Positions 52,401 through 59,001 of a DNA stretch of 64,000 nt are shown piece by piece (position 1 is the first letter of the stretch; each line of letters begins with the position of its first letter). The position numbers and the translations under genes were made by a program. Below the pieces are notes generated by a model. That model saw only the letters and a program-made list of their open reading frames with translations. It was not told the DNA's origin and ran no database searches. This stretch comes from JADMIH01 sp035274425 (GTDB lineage: Bacteria > Chloroflexota > Chloroflexia > QHBQ01 > JADMIH01): contig DATEOC010000004.1 of NCBI GenBank assembly GCA_035274425.1, positions 1 through 64,000 of the forward strand, in the 5' to 3' direction.

Positions 52401-52660
52401 GTTTCTTCAGCGGCCAGGTTGAGGTTATAGGGGAAATGGAGGCTGCCTTAGAGCAAGCGATGGAAGCAGACGCCAGCAATAACGTGGCCCTTTTCTCCGA
52501 CATCCTGGGGCAGATTCACGCGACATTAGGGCAAGGCGAGCTTGCCGAACGCTACCTGGAAAGCGCCATAGGCTTCTACAAAGCGAACGGCATGAGACCA
52601 TATTGGGAGCGTGCGGAGAAGGTATTATCGGGTCTTCACGAAACTAGTGGACATGCTTAG
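49460..52660 (+). CDS. Class III nucleotide cyclase-AAA ATPase-TPR regulator
   Basis: 1066 residues. There is a zinc ribbon (CPNCQTHNPESARFCQNCG, 3-22) and a class III adenylate/guanylate cyclase domain (about 36-215; FVTVLFADVVGSTSMGEELD, GDAILAFFGAPAAHEDD, VRVGINTGLAVLTMVGDQ, YTAMGDTTNLAARLQ). An AAA/STAND ATPase follows with Walker A GEAGLGKSRLLAEI and LVFDDLHWADDASLDLL. The C-terminal 400 residues are TPR-like helices. Such proteins are thought to couple ligand or partner binding to cyclic-nucleotide output. Residues about 283-314, right after Walker A, are encoded by GACGACG and degenerate CCGCACT arrays. ATG 49460 is 15 bases after a weak GGG-rich site. Confidence 0.9.
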   Translation: MNCPNCQTHNPESARFCQNCGTPLPSAQAPRPVEGERKFVTVLFADVVGSTSMGEELDPEQIAEIMNGAFAFMNSAVAKYGGTVARLMGDAILAFFGAPAAHEDDPERAVRAGLEIQSQAREYAQEVKRDYNVDFNVRVGINTGLAVLTMVGDQIKTEYTAMGDTTNLAARLQSAAEPCTVLVSADTYRLVKHAFEVEPRGELTVKGKSAPVVTYEVIAPKETAEKARGLEREGLGSPLVGREGELNILRQRVEQLRGGQGGFVAVVGEAGLGKSRLLAEIHNWTTDDGRRTTNPHSAGSWATPNSGTPQSTSWLEGRAISYGRGISYYPWRAIIRQSVGAHEGDAPETVRRKLVKLCDTECCILPGGDLPFLEAMLAVESEASLRVIEGLQGDALVEQITNAVRGYVCGLAQEQPLVLVFDDLHWADDASLDLLGKVADIVEKYPLLIICLLRPDKDAASWATIEAIHNRLGERLVEVALNPLSGEDSRHLLGNLLYVEQLPESVRNLILARAEGNPFFVEEVIRSLIASDHIVLEAGHWRATESITSVAIPDTLVGVLTSRIDRLPGDTKRVAQVASVVGRLFGYGVLNSICLAAPANERIEGIESHLDKLSNDELLRERSRTPELEYIFKHALTHEAVYNSLLLKRRKEFHQRAGSVLEGVYAGRLDEAAPVLAHHFWQGEEWERAVQYSMQAGRKALGIYALHEALGHYERAIEALSRLLNAPGEQEIDAILGWSASSFQLKPFAEILDRLGHATDIAREIGDKRRLAQVLNWTGRVHMASGHPSQGAPALGESLALADELGDEKLAVFPAYGMAMMKISSDPLRAEAGFRRAFELANKHGDREVAAYALGAMGMVLARLGEFEEAREWLRRASEAVESIDNMAVHADVHLYTAWALLDMGDPQRALKYAETGVKEAIATNSMECICHGFACLGFGHLQSQKLADAVEAFNEAIKRSQFSGAVNVESMGRAGLGMARFFSGQVEVIGEMEAALEQAMEADASNNVALFSDILGQIHATLGQGELAERYLESAIGFYKANGMRPYWERAEKVLSGLHETSGHA
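50310..50340 (+). repeat. Heptamer array GACGACG in the cyclase-AAA gene
   Basis: Four units, read as WTTDDGRRTT, followed by a degenerate CCGCACT cluster up to 50395. Confidence 0.85.
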
Positions 52661-52744
52661 CTTCGCGTGCGTGACATCCCCATAGCCAGGGCTGATGCAA
52701 AGTCAGATAGAGCAGATGTTATGTAGGAACATGAGCCTTTTACA

Positions 52745-52842
52745 TGTCATCCTGAACGAAGCGAAGGATCGGTCTGCGGTAAGAAATGTATAAGTAAACA
52801 GGTATTGTAGGAGACTGATCCTTCACTTCGTTCAGGATGACA
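52745..52842. repeat. MITE-like palindromic element, family A copy 2
   Basis: 98 bp with 26-bp inverted ends (TGTCATCCTGAACGAAGC...). Identical in length to copy 1 (7122-7219). Confidence 0.85.
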
Positions 52843-52902
52843 CTTATGCATGTACAGTAAAGCGCAACTTTGTATCCACCCTATCCAACTAGTTGTTTAA
52901 CT

Positions 52903-52931
52903 TGACACAGACTCGTTTCCGCAGTACAATA
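52903..52931 (+). promoter_or_regulatory. Near-consensus promoter of rloA-rloB
   Basis: TTGACA (52903-52908), 17-base spacer, TACAAT (52926-52931). The leader to ATG 52991 is about 50 bases and includes a CATAATATG second -10-like sequence. Confidence 0.75.
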
Positions 52932-52990
52932 GCCATAATATGTGAGATTCTCACAAATTTGCCCTTTTCGATAAAGAAATAGGTATATTT

Positions 52991-54301
52991 ATGCTGATAG
53001 AATTTACAGTTGGGAACTTCCGTTCCATTAAGGACCCGGTCACTTTGAGTATGGTGGCAGCAAATCTTGTTGCTAAGGATAAGACGCTTGACGAGGAAAA
53101 TGTGATCGAGGTCGATGATGACCTTAGGTTGCTCAAGAGTGCTGCGATTTACGGTGCAAATGCGAGTGGCAAGAGTAACTTAGCTAATGCAATAAAATTC
53201 ATGCGGAGCTTCGTCCTCAACTCGTCAAGGGAAACGCAACTCAAAGACAAGATTCCAGTAGAAAGGTTCCTATTGAGCACAGAGACAGAAAACGAGCCTT
53301 CATCCTTTCAAATGGTTTTTATACTGAACGGAAAGAAATACCGGTATGGCTTCGAAGTTACAACAGAAAGAGTTATTGCTGAGTGGTTGTTCTTTGTTCC
53401 TGCCTCTCGTGAGACAAAACTGTTTGAGCGCGAGCTAGATGAGATAAGAGTTGCTAGCCGATTTAAGGAAGGAAAAGGAATTGAAGAGAGAACAAGAGCG
53501 AATGCACTCTTTCTTTCAGTAATAGCACAATTCAACGGTAATATTTCCGGCAGAATTCTCACGTGGTTCAGTATGGTTGAGATGAATCTTGGGATCAATG
53601 ATTATGGGGATCAAATGGTTACATCCTATTTATTTCATGGTATGGAAGATAAAGATGCCATTGTGAGATTCATCAAAGACCTGGACCTCGGCATTAGTGA
53701 TATTCATTCTGAAGAGGAAGAAGCACCTTGGACCAGTGACTCCGATAAACGTGTCAGTGCGTTGAAGCAAGCGTACGAAGATATTTATGACGTCCCTATT
53801 CTATCTAAGATGCCAAAGATTAGGAGTCATCATCGTAAGTACGACTCCGAAGGCAATATTGTTGAACTAGAGCTTTTCAAGCTAGATACGCATGAGTCGG
53901 CAGGCACTCAGCGCCTATTTAGCCTGGCTTTTCCAATCTTAAATGCTTTGCAGACGGGCCGTGTGCTTTTCATTGATGAAATGGATGCTCGTCTACATCC
54001 GCTTATTACCAGCAAAATTATTGGCCTGTTCAACAGCAAGAGAAGCAACCCAAATAACGCCCAACTCATATTCACTACCCACGACACAAGTCTCTTGAGT
54101 AACAAGCGCTTTCGTCGGGATCAGATTTGGTTCGTGGAGAAAGACAAGTTTGGTGCGACGCATCTATATTCTTTGGCTGAGTTCAAGGTAAGAAACGATG
54201 CTTCCTTTGAGGAAGACTATATCCGCGGCAGATACGGTGCTATTCCTTACATCAGTAGCGATCTACGATGGATTGTAGACGGGAACAATGCCGAGAAATA
54301 A
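52991..54301 (+). CDS. RloA/AbiLi-type AAA ATPase
   Basis: 436 residues of the AAA_15/AAA_21 ABC-like class. It begins MLIEFTVGNFRSIKDPVTLS, has Walker A GANASGKS (55-62), an SAGTQRLFSLAFPILNA signature-like stretch, Walker B VLFIDEMDARLHP (from about residue 325) and the His switch LIFTTHDTSLLS. With the downstream RloB-family gene it matches RloAB, the arrangement of the lactococcal AbiLi/AbiLii phage-defence pair. It overlaps rloB by 14 bases. The gene is clearly AT-richer than its neighbours and follows a MITE-like element, which suggests transfer. Confidence 0.88.
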   Translation: MLIEFTVGNFRSIKDPVTLSMVAANLVAKDKTLDEENVIEVDDDLRLLKSAAIYGANASGKSNLANAIKFMRSFVLNSSRETQLKDKIPVERFLLSTETENEPSSFQMVFILNGKKYRYGFEVTTERVIAEWLFFVPASRETKLFERELDEIRVASRFKEGKGIEERTRANALFLSVIAQFNGNISGRILTWFSMVEMNLGINDYGDQMVTSYLFHGMEDKDAIVRFIKDLDLGISDIHSEEEEAPWTSDSDKRVSALKQAYEDIYDVPILSKMPKIRSHHRKYDSEGNIVELELFKLDTHESAGTQRLFSLAFPILNALQTGRVLFIDEMDARLHPLITSKIIGLFNSKRSNPNNAQLIFTTHDTSLLSNKRFRRDQIWFVEKDKFGATHLYSLAEFKVRNDASFEEDYIRGRYGAIPYISSDLRWIVDGNNAEK

Positions 54302-54902
54302 GGCTCTCGGAACCCGCCGTCGCCCCTATGCAGAGCGGAAAGTCAACGTTAGAGGAACCATTCCGCGCTTCTTGATCGTCTGTGAAGGCGAAAGAACCGA
54401 GCCAAACTACTTCGAGAGATTCCGTGTGCCACGGGATGTTGTAGCGCTGGAAGTTCGTGGCATTGGATACAACACCCTGAGCCTGGTAAGGGAGGCTATC
54501 AAGCTCAAAGATGAGGGTGATTATGACCAGGTATGGTGTGTGTTTGATCGTGATTCAATCCCAGCACAGACCTTCAATGAAGCTCTTCGCTTGGCCAACC
54601 AGGAAGGGATAAGAGTTGCCTACTCAAACGAAGCTTTTGAACTGTGGTATTTGTTGCATTTCGACTTTCTAAATACAGGCATCAGGCGTGCAGCTTATAT
54701 TGCTCGACTAACGGAGAAGATTGGCAAGAGGTATGCTAAGAATAGCAGAGATATGTATGATATTCTCGAATCCAGGCAACAGACTGCCATTGAAAATGCA
54801 AAAAGGTTGTTGAACATATATAACCTCTGCCGCCCTGCGGAAGATAACCCATCTACTACGGTTCATTTGCTTGTTATTGAGCTGCTGAAGTTCAGCCGAT
54901 AG
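54288..54902 (+). CDS. RloB/AbiLii-type protein
   Basis: 204 residues, RloB family. The core ILIVCEGERTEPNYFERF form appears here as FLIVCEGERTEPNYFERF, followed by DQVWCVFDRDSIP and YSNEAFELWYLLHFDF. The E of CEGE and the D-x-D of FDRD resemble the Toprim metal site, so it is probably the nuclease effector of the system, with RloA as the ATPase trigger. ATG 54288 overlaps the rloA stop. AT-rich like rloA. Confidence 0.88.
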   Translation: MPRNKALGTRRRPYAERKVNVRGTIPRFLIVCEGERTEPNYFERFRVPRDVVALEVRGIGYNTLSLVREAIKLKDEGDYDQVWCVFDRDSIPAQTFNEALRLANQEGIRVAYSNEAFELWYLLHFDFLNTGIRRAAYIARLTEKIGKRYAKNSRDMYDILESRQQTAIENAKRLLNIYNLCRPAEDNPSTTVHLLVIELLKFSR

Positions 54903-54926
54903 AATTGTCGGTCAGGAGAAGATAAA

Positions 54927-56918
54927 ATGACAGAACCAACCATAGCGCCTTACGGAGCGTGGAAGTCCCCTATTACTTCGAGCTTGATAGTGTCGGAGTT
55001 CGTTGGGCTGGGACAGCTCGCGCTCGATGGGGAAGATGTCTACTGGTCAGAATCGCGTCCTTCGGAGGGTGGGCGGCAGGTCGTGGTGAGGCGCACGCCG
55101 GATGGCAAGGTAGAGGACGTAACGCCACAAGGGTACAACGCTCGTACGCGGGTGCACGAGTACGGCGGTGGAGCTTACATGGTGGTTGATGGCACACTCT
55201 ATTTCTCCAACGACGCGGACCAGAGGCTATACAGGCAGGATAGGGGTAAAGAACCTCAACCTATCACGCCTGAGCGTGCCTTCCTGTATGCCGATGCCGT
55301 CATGGACAAGCGTAGAGGAAGGCTCATCTGCGTGCGTGAGGACCACACGGTTGAAGCCCGTGAGGCCGTCAACACCCTTGTCGCCGTAAACGTAGACAGT
55401 GATGAGGAAGGTGGGCAAGTACTCGTCGTGGGCAACGACTTCTATTCGTCTCCGCGCATCAGCCCTGACGGGACGAGATTGGCGTGGCTGACGTGGCACC
55501 ACCCGAACATGCCCTGGGATGGAACGGAGCTTTGGGTTGGCGATATAGACGATGATGGCCTGGTCCAGAACATGGAGATGGTGGCAGGAGGGCCGGAGGA
55601 GTCCGTCTTCCAGCCTGAGTGGTCGCCCGATGGGGTGCTACATTTCATCTCCGACCGGACCGGGTGGTGGAACCTCTACCGGCTGCGAGAGGAGAAAGTA
55701 GAAGCCCTGTGCGAGATGGAGGCGGAGTTTGGCCTGCCGCAGTGGGTCTTTGGGCTGACCACTTACGGCTTCCTTTCGCCCACAACCCTGGTCTGCACCT
55801 ACAGCCACAACGGTGTGAGCCACCTGGCGAGATTGGATACGGAGGGCCATAAGCTGGAGACTCTGCAATCACCCTATACGTACATAAGCGGCGTGAAGGC
55901 GGCGAACGGTAAAGTGGCATTCGTGGGAGGCTCACCTACGGAGCTTGCCAGGGTGGTGGTATGGACGACGGACGACGGACGACAGACGACGGCTGGAGAA
56001 CCTACAGAAGACGATGGACGATGGGCGATAGACAATGAAGAAGTGCTGCGCAAAGCGTCCAATGTCGAGGTTGATCCGGGGTACATCTCGGCGGCGAGGC
56101 CGGTGGAGTTCCCCACTGAAGGCGGGCTGACGGCGCATGGCTTCTTCTACGCACCCAAGAACAAGGACTTCATTGCACCGGAAGGCGAGAAGCCACCTCT
56201 AGTAGTCTTCAGCCATGGCGGGCCGACAAGCACGACGAGCAGCCTCCTCAGCCTCAGCATACAGTACTGGTCAAGTCGAGGTATAGCCGTGCTGGACGTG
56301 AACTATGGAGGGAGCACGGGATATGGGCGAGAGTACCGCCGGAGATTGAATGGGCAGTGGGGCGTGGTGGACGTGGACGATTGCGTGAACGGGGCGCGCT
56401 ATCTAGTAGAGCGTGGAGAAGCAGACCCACAGAGGCTGGCTATCAGAGGAGGGAGCGCGGGCGGGTACACTACGCTCAACGCGCTGACCTTCCGGGACGT
56501 GTTCCATGCGGGGGCGAGCTACTACGGCATCTGCGACCTTGAGGCGATGGCGCTGGACACACACAAGTTCGAGTCGCGCTATCTGGACAGCATGGTCGGA
56601 CCATACCCGGAGCGGCTAGACCTCTATTACGATAGGTCCGCGATACACTTTACGGATAGGCTATCAGCCCCTATGATCCTCTTCCAGGGGCTGGAGGACA
56701 AGGTGGTGCCGCCAAACCAGGCGGAGATGATGGTGGAGGCGCTCAGAAAGAAAGGGCTGCCGGTCGCCTACGTGGCGTACGAGGGTGAGCAGCACGGCTT
56801 CCGGCGAGCGGAAAACATCAAGCACTCCCTCGATTCGGAGCTATACTTCTACTCGCGCATCTTCGGCTTCCCCCTCGCAGACCCTGTAGAGCCTGTGAAG
56901 ATAGAAAACCTACCTTGA
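54927..56918 (+). CDS. S9-family prolyl oligopeptidase-like peptidase
   Basis: 663 residues. An N-terminal beta-propeller (about 1-380; GTRLAWLTWHHPNMPWDGTE, LHFISDRTGWWNLYRL) gates a C-terminal alpha/beta hydrolase: VVFSHGGPTS, nucleophile Ser in IRGGSAGGYTTLNAL, Asp in LEDKVVPP and His in GEQHGFRR. It cleaves short peptides, usually dipeptidyl units; no signal peptide is seen, so it is cytoplasmic. A segment of about 25 residues (WTTDDGRQTTAGEPTEDDGR) near 347-372 is encoded by a GACGACG array and sits at a propeller loop. ATG 54927 follows AGGAGA. Confidence 0.92.
   Translation: MTEPTIAPYGAWKSPITSSLIVSEFVGLGQLALDGEDVYWSESRPSEGGRQVVVRRTPDGKVEDVTPQGYNARTRVHEYGGGAYMVVDGTLYFSNDADQRLYRQDRGKEPQPITPERAFLYADAVMDKRRGRLICVREDHTVEAREAVNTLVAVNVDSDEEGGQVLVVGNDFYSSPRISPDGTRLAWLTWHHPNMPWDGTELWVGDIDDDGLVQNMEMVAGGPEESVFQPEWSPDGVLHFISDRTGWWNLYRLREEKVEALCEMEAEFGLPQWVFGLTTYGFLSPTTLVCTYSHNGVSHLARLDTEGHKLETLQSPYTYISGVKAANGKVAFVGGSPTELARVVVWTTDDGRQTTAGEPTEDDGRWAIDNEEVLRKASNVEVDPGYISAARPVEFPTEGGLTAHGFFYAPKNKDFIAPEGEKPPLVVFSHGGPTSTTSSLLSLSIQYWSSRGIAVLDVNYGGSTGYGREYRRRLNGQWGVVDVDDCVNGARYLVERGEADPQRLAIRGGSAGGYTTLNALTFRDVFHAGASYYGICDLEAMALDTHKFESRYLDSMVGPYPERLDLYYDRSAIHFTDRLSAPMILFQGLEDKVVPPNQAEMMVEALRKKGLPVAYVAYEGEQHGFRRAENIKHSLDSELYFYSRIFGFPLADPVEPVKIENLP
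55963..55992 (+). repeat. Heptamer array GACGACG in S9 peptidase gene
   Basis: Four units read as TTDDGRQTT, followed by GATGGACGATGGGCGATAG-type degenerate units to about 56032. Confidence 0.85.
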
Positions 56919-56925
56919 GAGGGAA

Positions 56926-56997
56926 TAGGGGTCGGGGGTCGGAGGTCAGAAGTTAGAAATCAACTTTTCTCTGACCCCCGACCCCCGACCCCTATTC
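56926..56997. terminator. Heptamer inverted pair GTCGGGG between convergent genes
   Basis: AGGGGTCGGGGGTCGGAGGTC (56928-56947) pairs with GACCCCCGACCCCCGACCCC (56972-56992). A strong GC hairpin between two convergent genes, probably ending both transcripts. Confidence 0.75.
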
Positions 56998-57006
56998 ACT
57001 GTTGGC

Positions 57007-58050
57007 CTAGAGACATTTCTTGATGTCAGGCTGAGCGTCGTGGATGAGAGTGAAGGGACCGTAGACTTGCTCTCCCGTGGCGCTGGGGTTGGTGGGCGAA
57101 GCGTTGGAGACGTGTACCATGAGGGTCATCGTGTTGCCGTTGACCGTGCCGGTATAGAGCGCCGTATGTGGAGTTTCTACCTGGTCACTGCCGCCATGTT
57201 CCAGGGTGTAAAAACCCTCCACCTTGAAGCTCCTATCTGAATTGAGGGGTATGGATGTGCCGTTTACCGTGCCATTGGCGCAATCGTAATCCAGGCGGAT
57301 GCTCTTGCCGTCAATCCAGAGGCCGATCCCCTTGCCTCCCCACTGGCCCTGAGCTACGGTAGACGCCGCAGGCCCGGCAGGCGCGCCATTTGGGTACTTC
57401 CTGGCATATTGGAGCCTGCCTAGCTGGGACAGGAGCACATCAAAGGGAGGTTTGTTCTCCGGGTGAAGCTCGAAGACCGCCCGCTCGAAGTATTGGACTG
57501 TGTAGGTTTTGCCGTCGAGGTCGCTCTTCTCGGAGACGAGGTTGGTGAGCGGGTAGCCTTGCTGCATCAGCCCCCCGTGGCTCTTCCAGTACTCCAGGAA
57601 GATACCTCGTAGCGTCTTGCCCGTTTCGGGGAAGACCATACCTGGCTCCGGCCTCATATCGGGAGGTAGCTCAGGCGCGCCATTGGGGTACTTTTGCTTG
57701 TAGAACATCGTGCCGAGCAGGGAGAGTAGCACGTCGTAAGGGGCCTTGTTCTCGGGGTGAGCTTCAAACACCGCCCGCTCGAAGTACTGGACTGTATAGG
57801 TCTTACCGTCGGTCTCGGACACTTCCTTGAACTCGTTACTGATGGGGTAGCCCTGCTGTGCGAGTCCGCCGTGGGTAGTCCAATAGTTGAGGAACTTACC
57901 GCACACACTCTTGCCCGTCTCTTTGAAGGTCTGGCAGTCAGACTGGAACGCGGTATGTGCGGCGCTACTGGATACGGCAGGGCCGTAGCTCGTGGCGGCG
58001 AGTAGGGCAACAACAGCCCCTGTTACTAATGAGAGTAGCCGTTTTGACAT
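57007..58050 (-). CDS. Secreted protein with two YW-GGL-QGYP repeats
   Basis: 347 residues. A signal peptide (RLLSLVTGAVVALLAATSYG) is followed by two tandem modules of about 85 residues, each with F/L-x-Y-W-x-x-x-GGLxQQGYP, then DGKTYTVQYFERAVFE-HPEN and P-x-DVLLSxLG. This repeat is frequent in Chloroflexota secreted proteins, where I know no proven function. A C-terminal domain of about 120 residues (GLWIDGKSIRLDYDCANGTV) is beta-rich. ATG 58050 follows AGGAGG. It may bind wall or surface glycan, by analogy with its secretion only. Confidence 0.75.
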   Translation of the reverse strand: MSKRLLSLVTGAVVALLAATSYGPAVSSSAAHTAFQSDCQTFKETGKSVCGKFLNYWTTHGGLAQQGYPISNEFKEVSETDGKTYTVQYFERAVFEAHPENKAPYDVLLSLLGTMFYKQKYPNGAPELPPDMRPEPGMVFPETGKTLRGIFLEYWKSHGGLMQQGYPLTNLVSEKSDLDGKTYTVQYFERAVFELHPENKPPFDVLLSQLGRLQYARKYPNGAPAGPAASTVAQGQWGGKGIGLWIDGKSIRLDYDCANGTVNGTSIPLNSDRSFKVEGFYTLEHGGSDQVETPHTALYTGTVNGNTMTLMVHVSNASPTNPSATGEQVYGPFTLIHDAQPDIKKCL

Positions 58051-58194
58051 GGTTATACCTCCTATGTCGGTTCATGGCCTGCAAATATATAACGAACCGG
58101 AAGGCGAATAGTTGTGCGATTGAATATTTGGAGCAGGTATATCGTGCGGCGATACGGAATAGAAGAACTCATAACAAAGCTGATTGACAGCTTC

Positions 58195-58230
58195 ATTCGT
58201 CTATCGTCTATCGTCTATCGTCTATCGTCC
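58195..58230. repeat. Heptamer array TCTATCG
   Basis: Four units immediately downstream of the methyltransferase stop. Confidence 0.85.
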
Positions 58231-58997
58231 TATGCCCGTTTCTTACAAGCGACAATGCGGCTGAATCCGAGGTTACGGCCAGCGTCCACACGCAGCATCT
58301 CTGCCTCATCAGGACCGGAAGGATACCCTTCTTCGGCGCAAACATCCAGCCACTTCAGCCAGTGCTTCCACCCGTCCGGGAGCATGTCGGCGTGCTCTAC
58401 CTTGACCTTGCCCGTCTTCTCCCAGTGGTTTCGCCACCAATCGGGGCTGTGGAGGGTCCACAACTCCCACTCCCAATAAGGCACCAGGTGCTCAGGCAGA
58501 CCGCCTTCAAACTCACGTAGCAACCCGGGAGCGACTATGCCTATCGGCCCGCCCGGCTTTAGGAAGCGTGAGATGTAGCCCAGGTAGAGGTCGTCCGTCC
58601 CGAAATAGTGGTACGCATCGAGGCTGACGACCGCATCGAAGAAATCGTCCGCGAAAGGCAGAGCGTGTGCCTCCGCGTAGATGGGAAAGACGCTCTCCTC
58701 TACTCCTGCCTCACGTATCCTCCGCCAGTTATCGGTCGCCTTGATCCAGAGATCGGTTGCCCACACTTGAAGCCCAAACTCCTTGGCAAGGAAAATCGAG
58801 CTTACCGCCTTCCCGCAACCGAGGTCCAATACGCGCATACCAGGCTTAAGGTCCATTACCTGGCTTAGCGCCTCCGCTAGCCACAGCACGTTCGGCCCCA
58901 TCAGGTTATCCATGACCCATGTAGGGTCGTAGGACGCGGAGCGTGGATATTGCTCAAGCGTAAGCTGGGCAGTTAGTTCTGCAGGCGTGCGCTTCAT
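58230..58997 (-). CDS. SAM-dependent class I methyltransferase
   Basis: 255 residues with the Rossmann SAM site MRVLDLGCGKAVSSIFLAKE, an acidic strand end VWATDLW, the PFADDFFDAVVSLDAYHYFG motif IV and GYISRFLKPGGPIGIVAPGL. Resembles UbiE/cyclopropane-type small-molecule methyltransferases; the substrate is unknown. Its start is four bases after the UvrD-like gene's stop, so it is probably cotranscribed with it. Confidence 0.85.
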   Translation of the reverse strand: MKRTPAELTAQLTLEQYPRSASYDPTWVMDNLMGPNVLWLAEALSQVMDLKPGMRVLDLGCGKAVSSIFLAKEFGLQVWATDLWIKATDNWRRIREAGVEESVFPIYAEAHALPFADDFFDAVVSLDAYHYFGTDDLYLGYISRFLKPGGPIGIVAPGLLREFEGGLPEHLVPYWEWELWTLHSPDWWRNHWEKTGKVKVEHADMLPDGWKHWLKWLDVCAEEGYPSGPDEAEMLRVDAGRNLGFSRIVACKKRA

Positions 58998-59001
58998 CCT
59001 C

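Larger units (their letters stand above)
52661..52990. other. Intergenic region with MITE and strong promoter
   Basis: Holds the family A MITE-like element (52745-52842) and a near-consensus promoter (52903-52931) for the rloAB pair. No gene seen. Confidence 0.7.
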
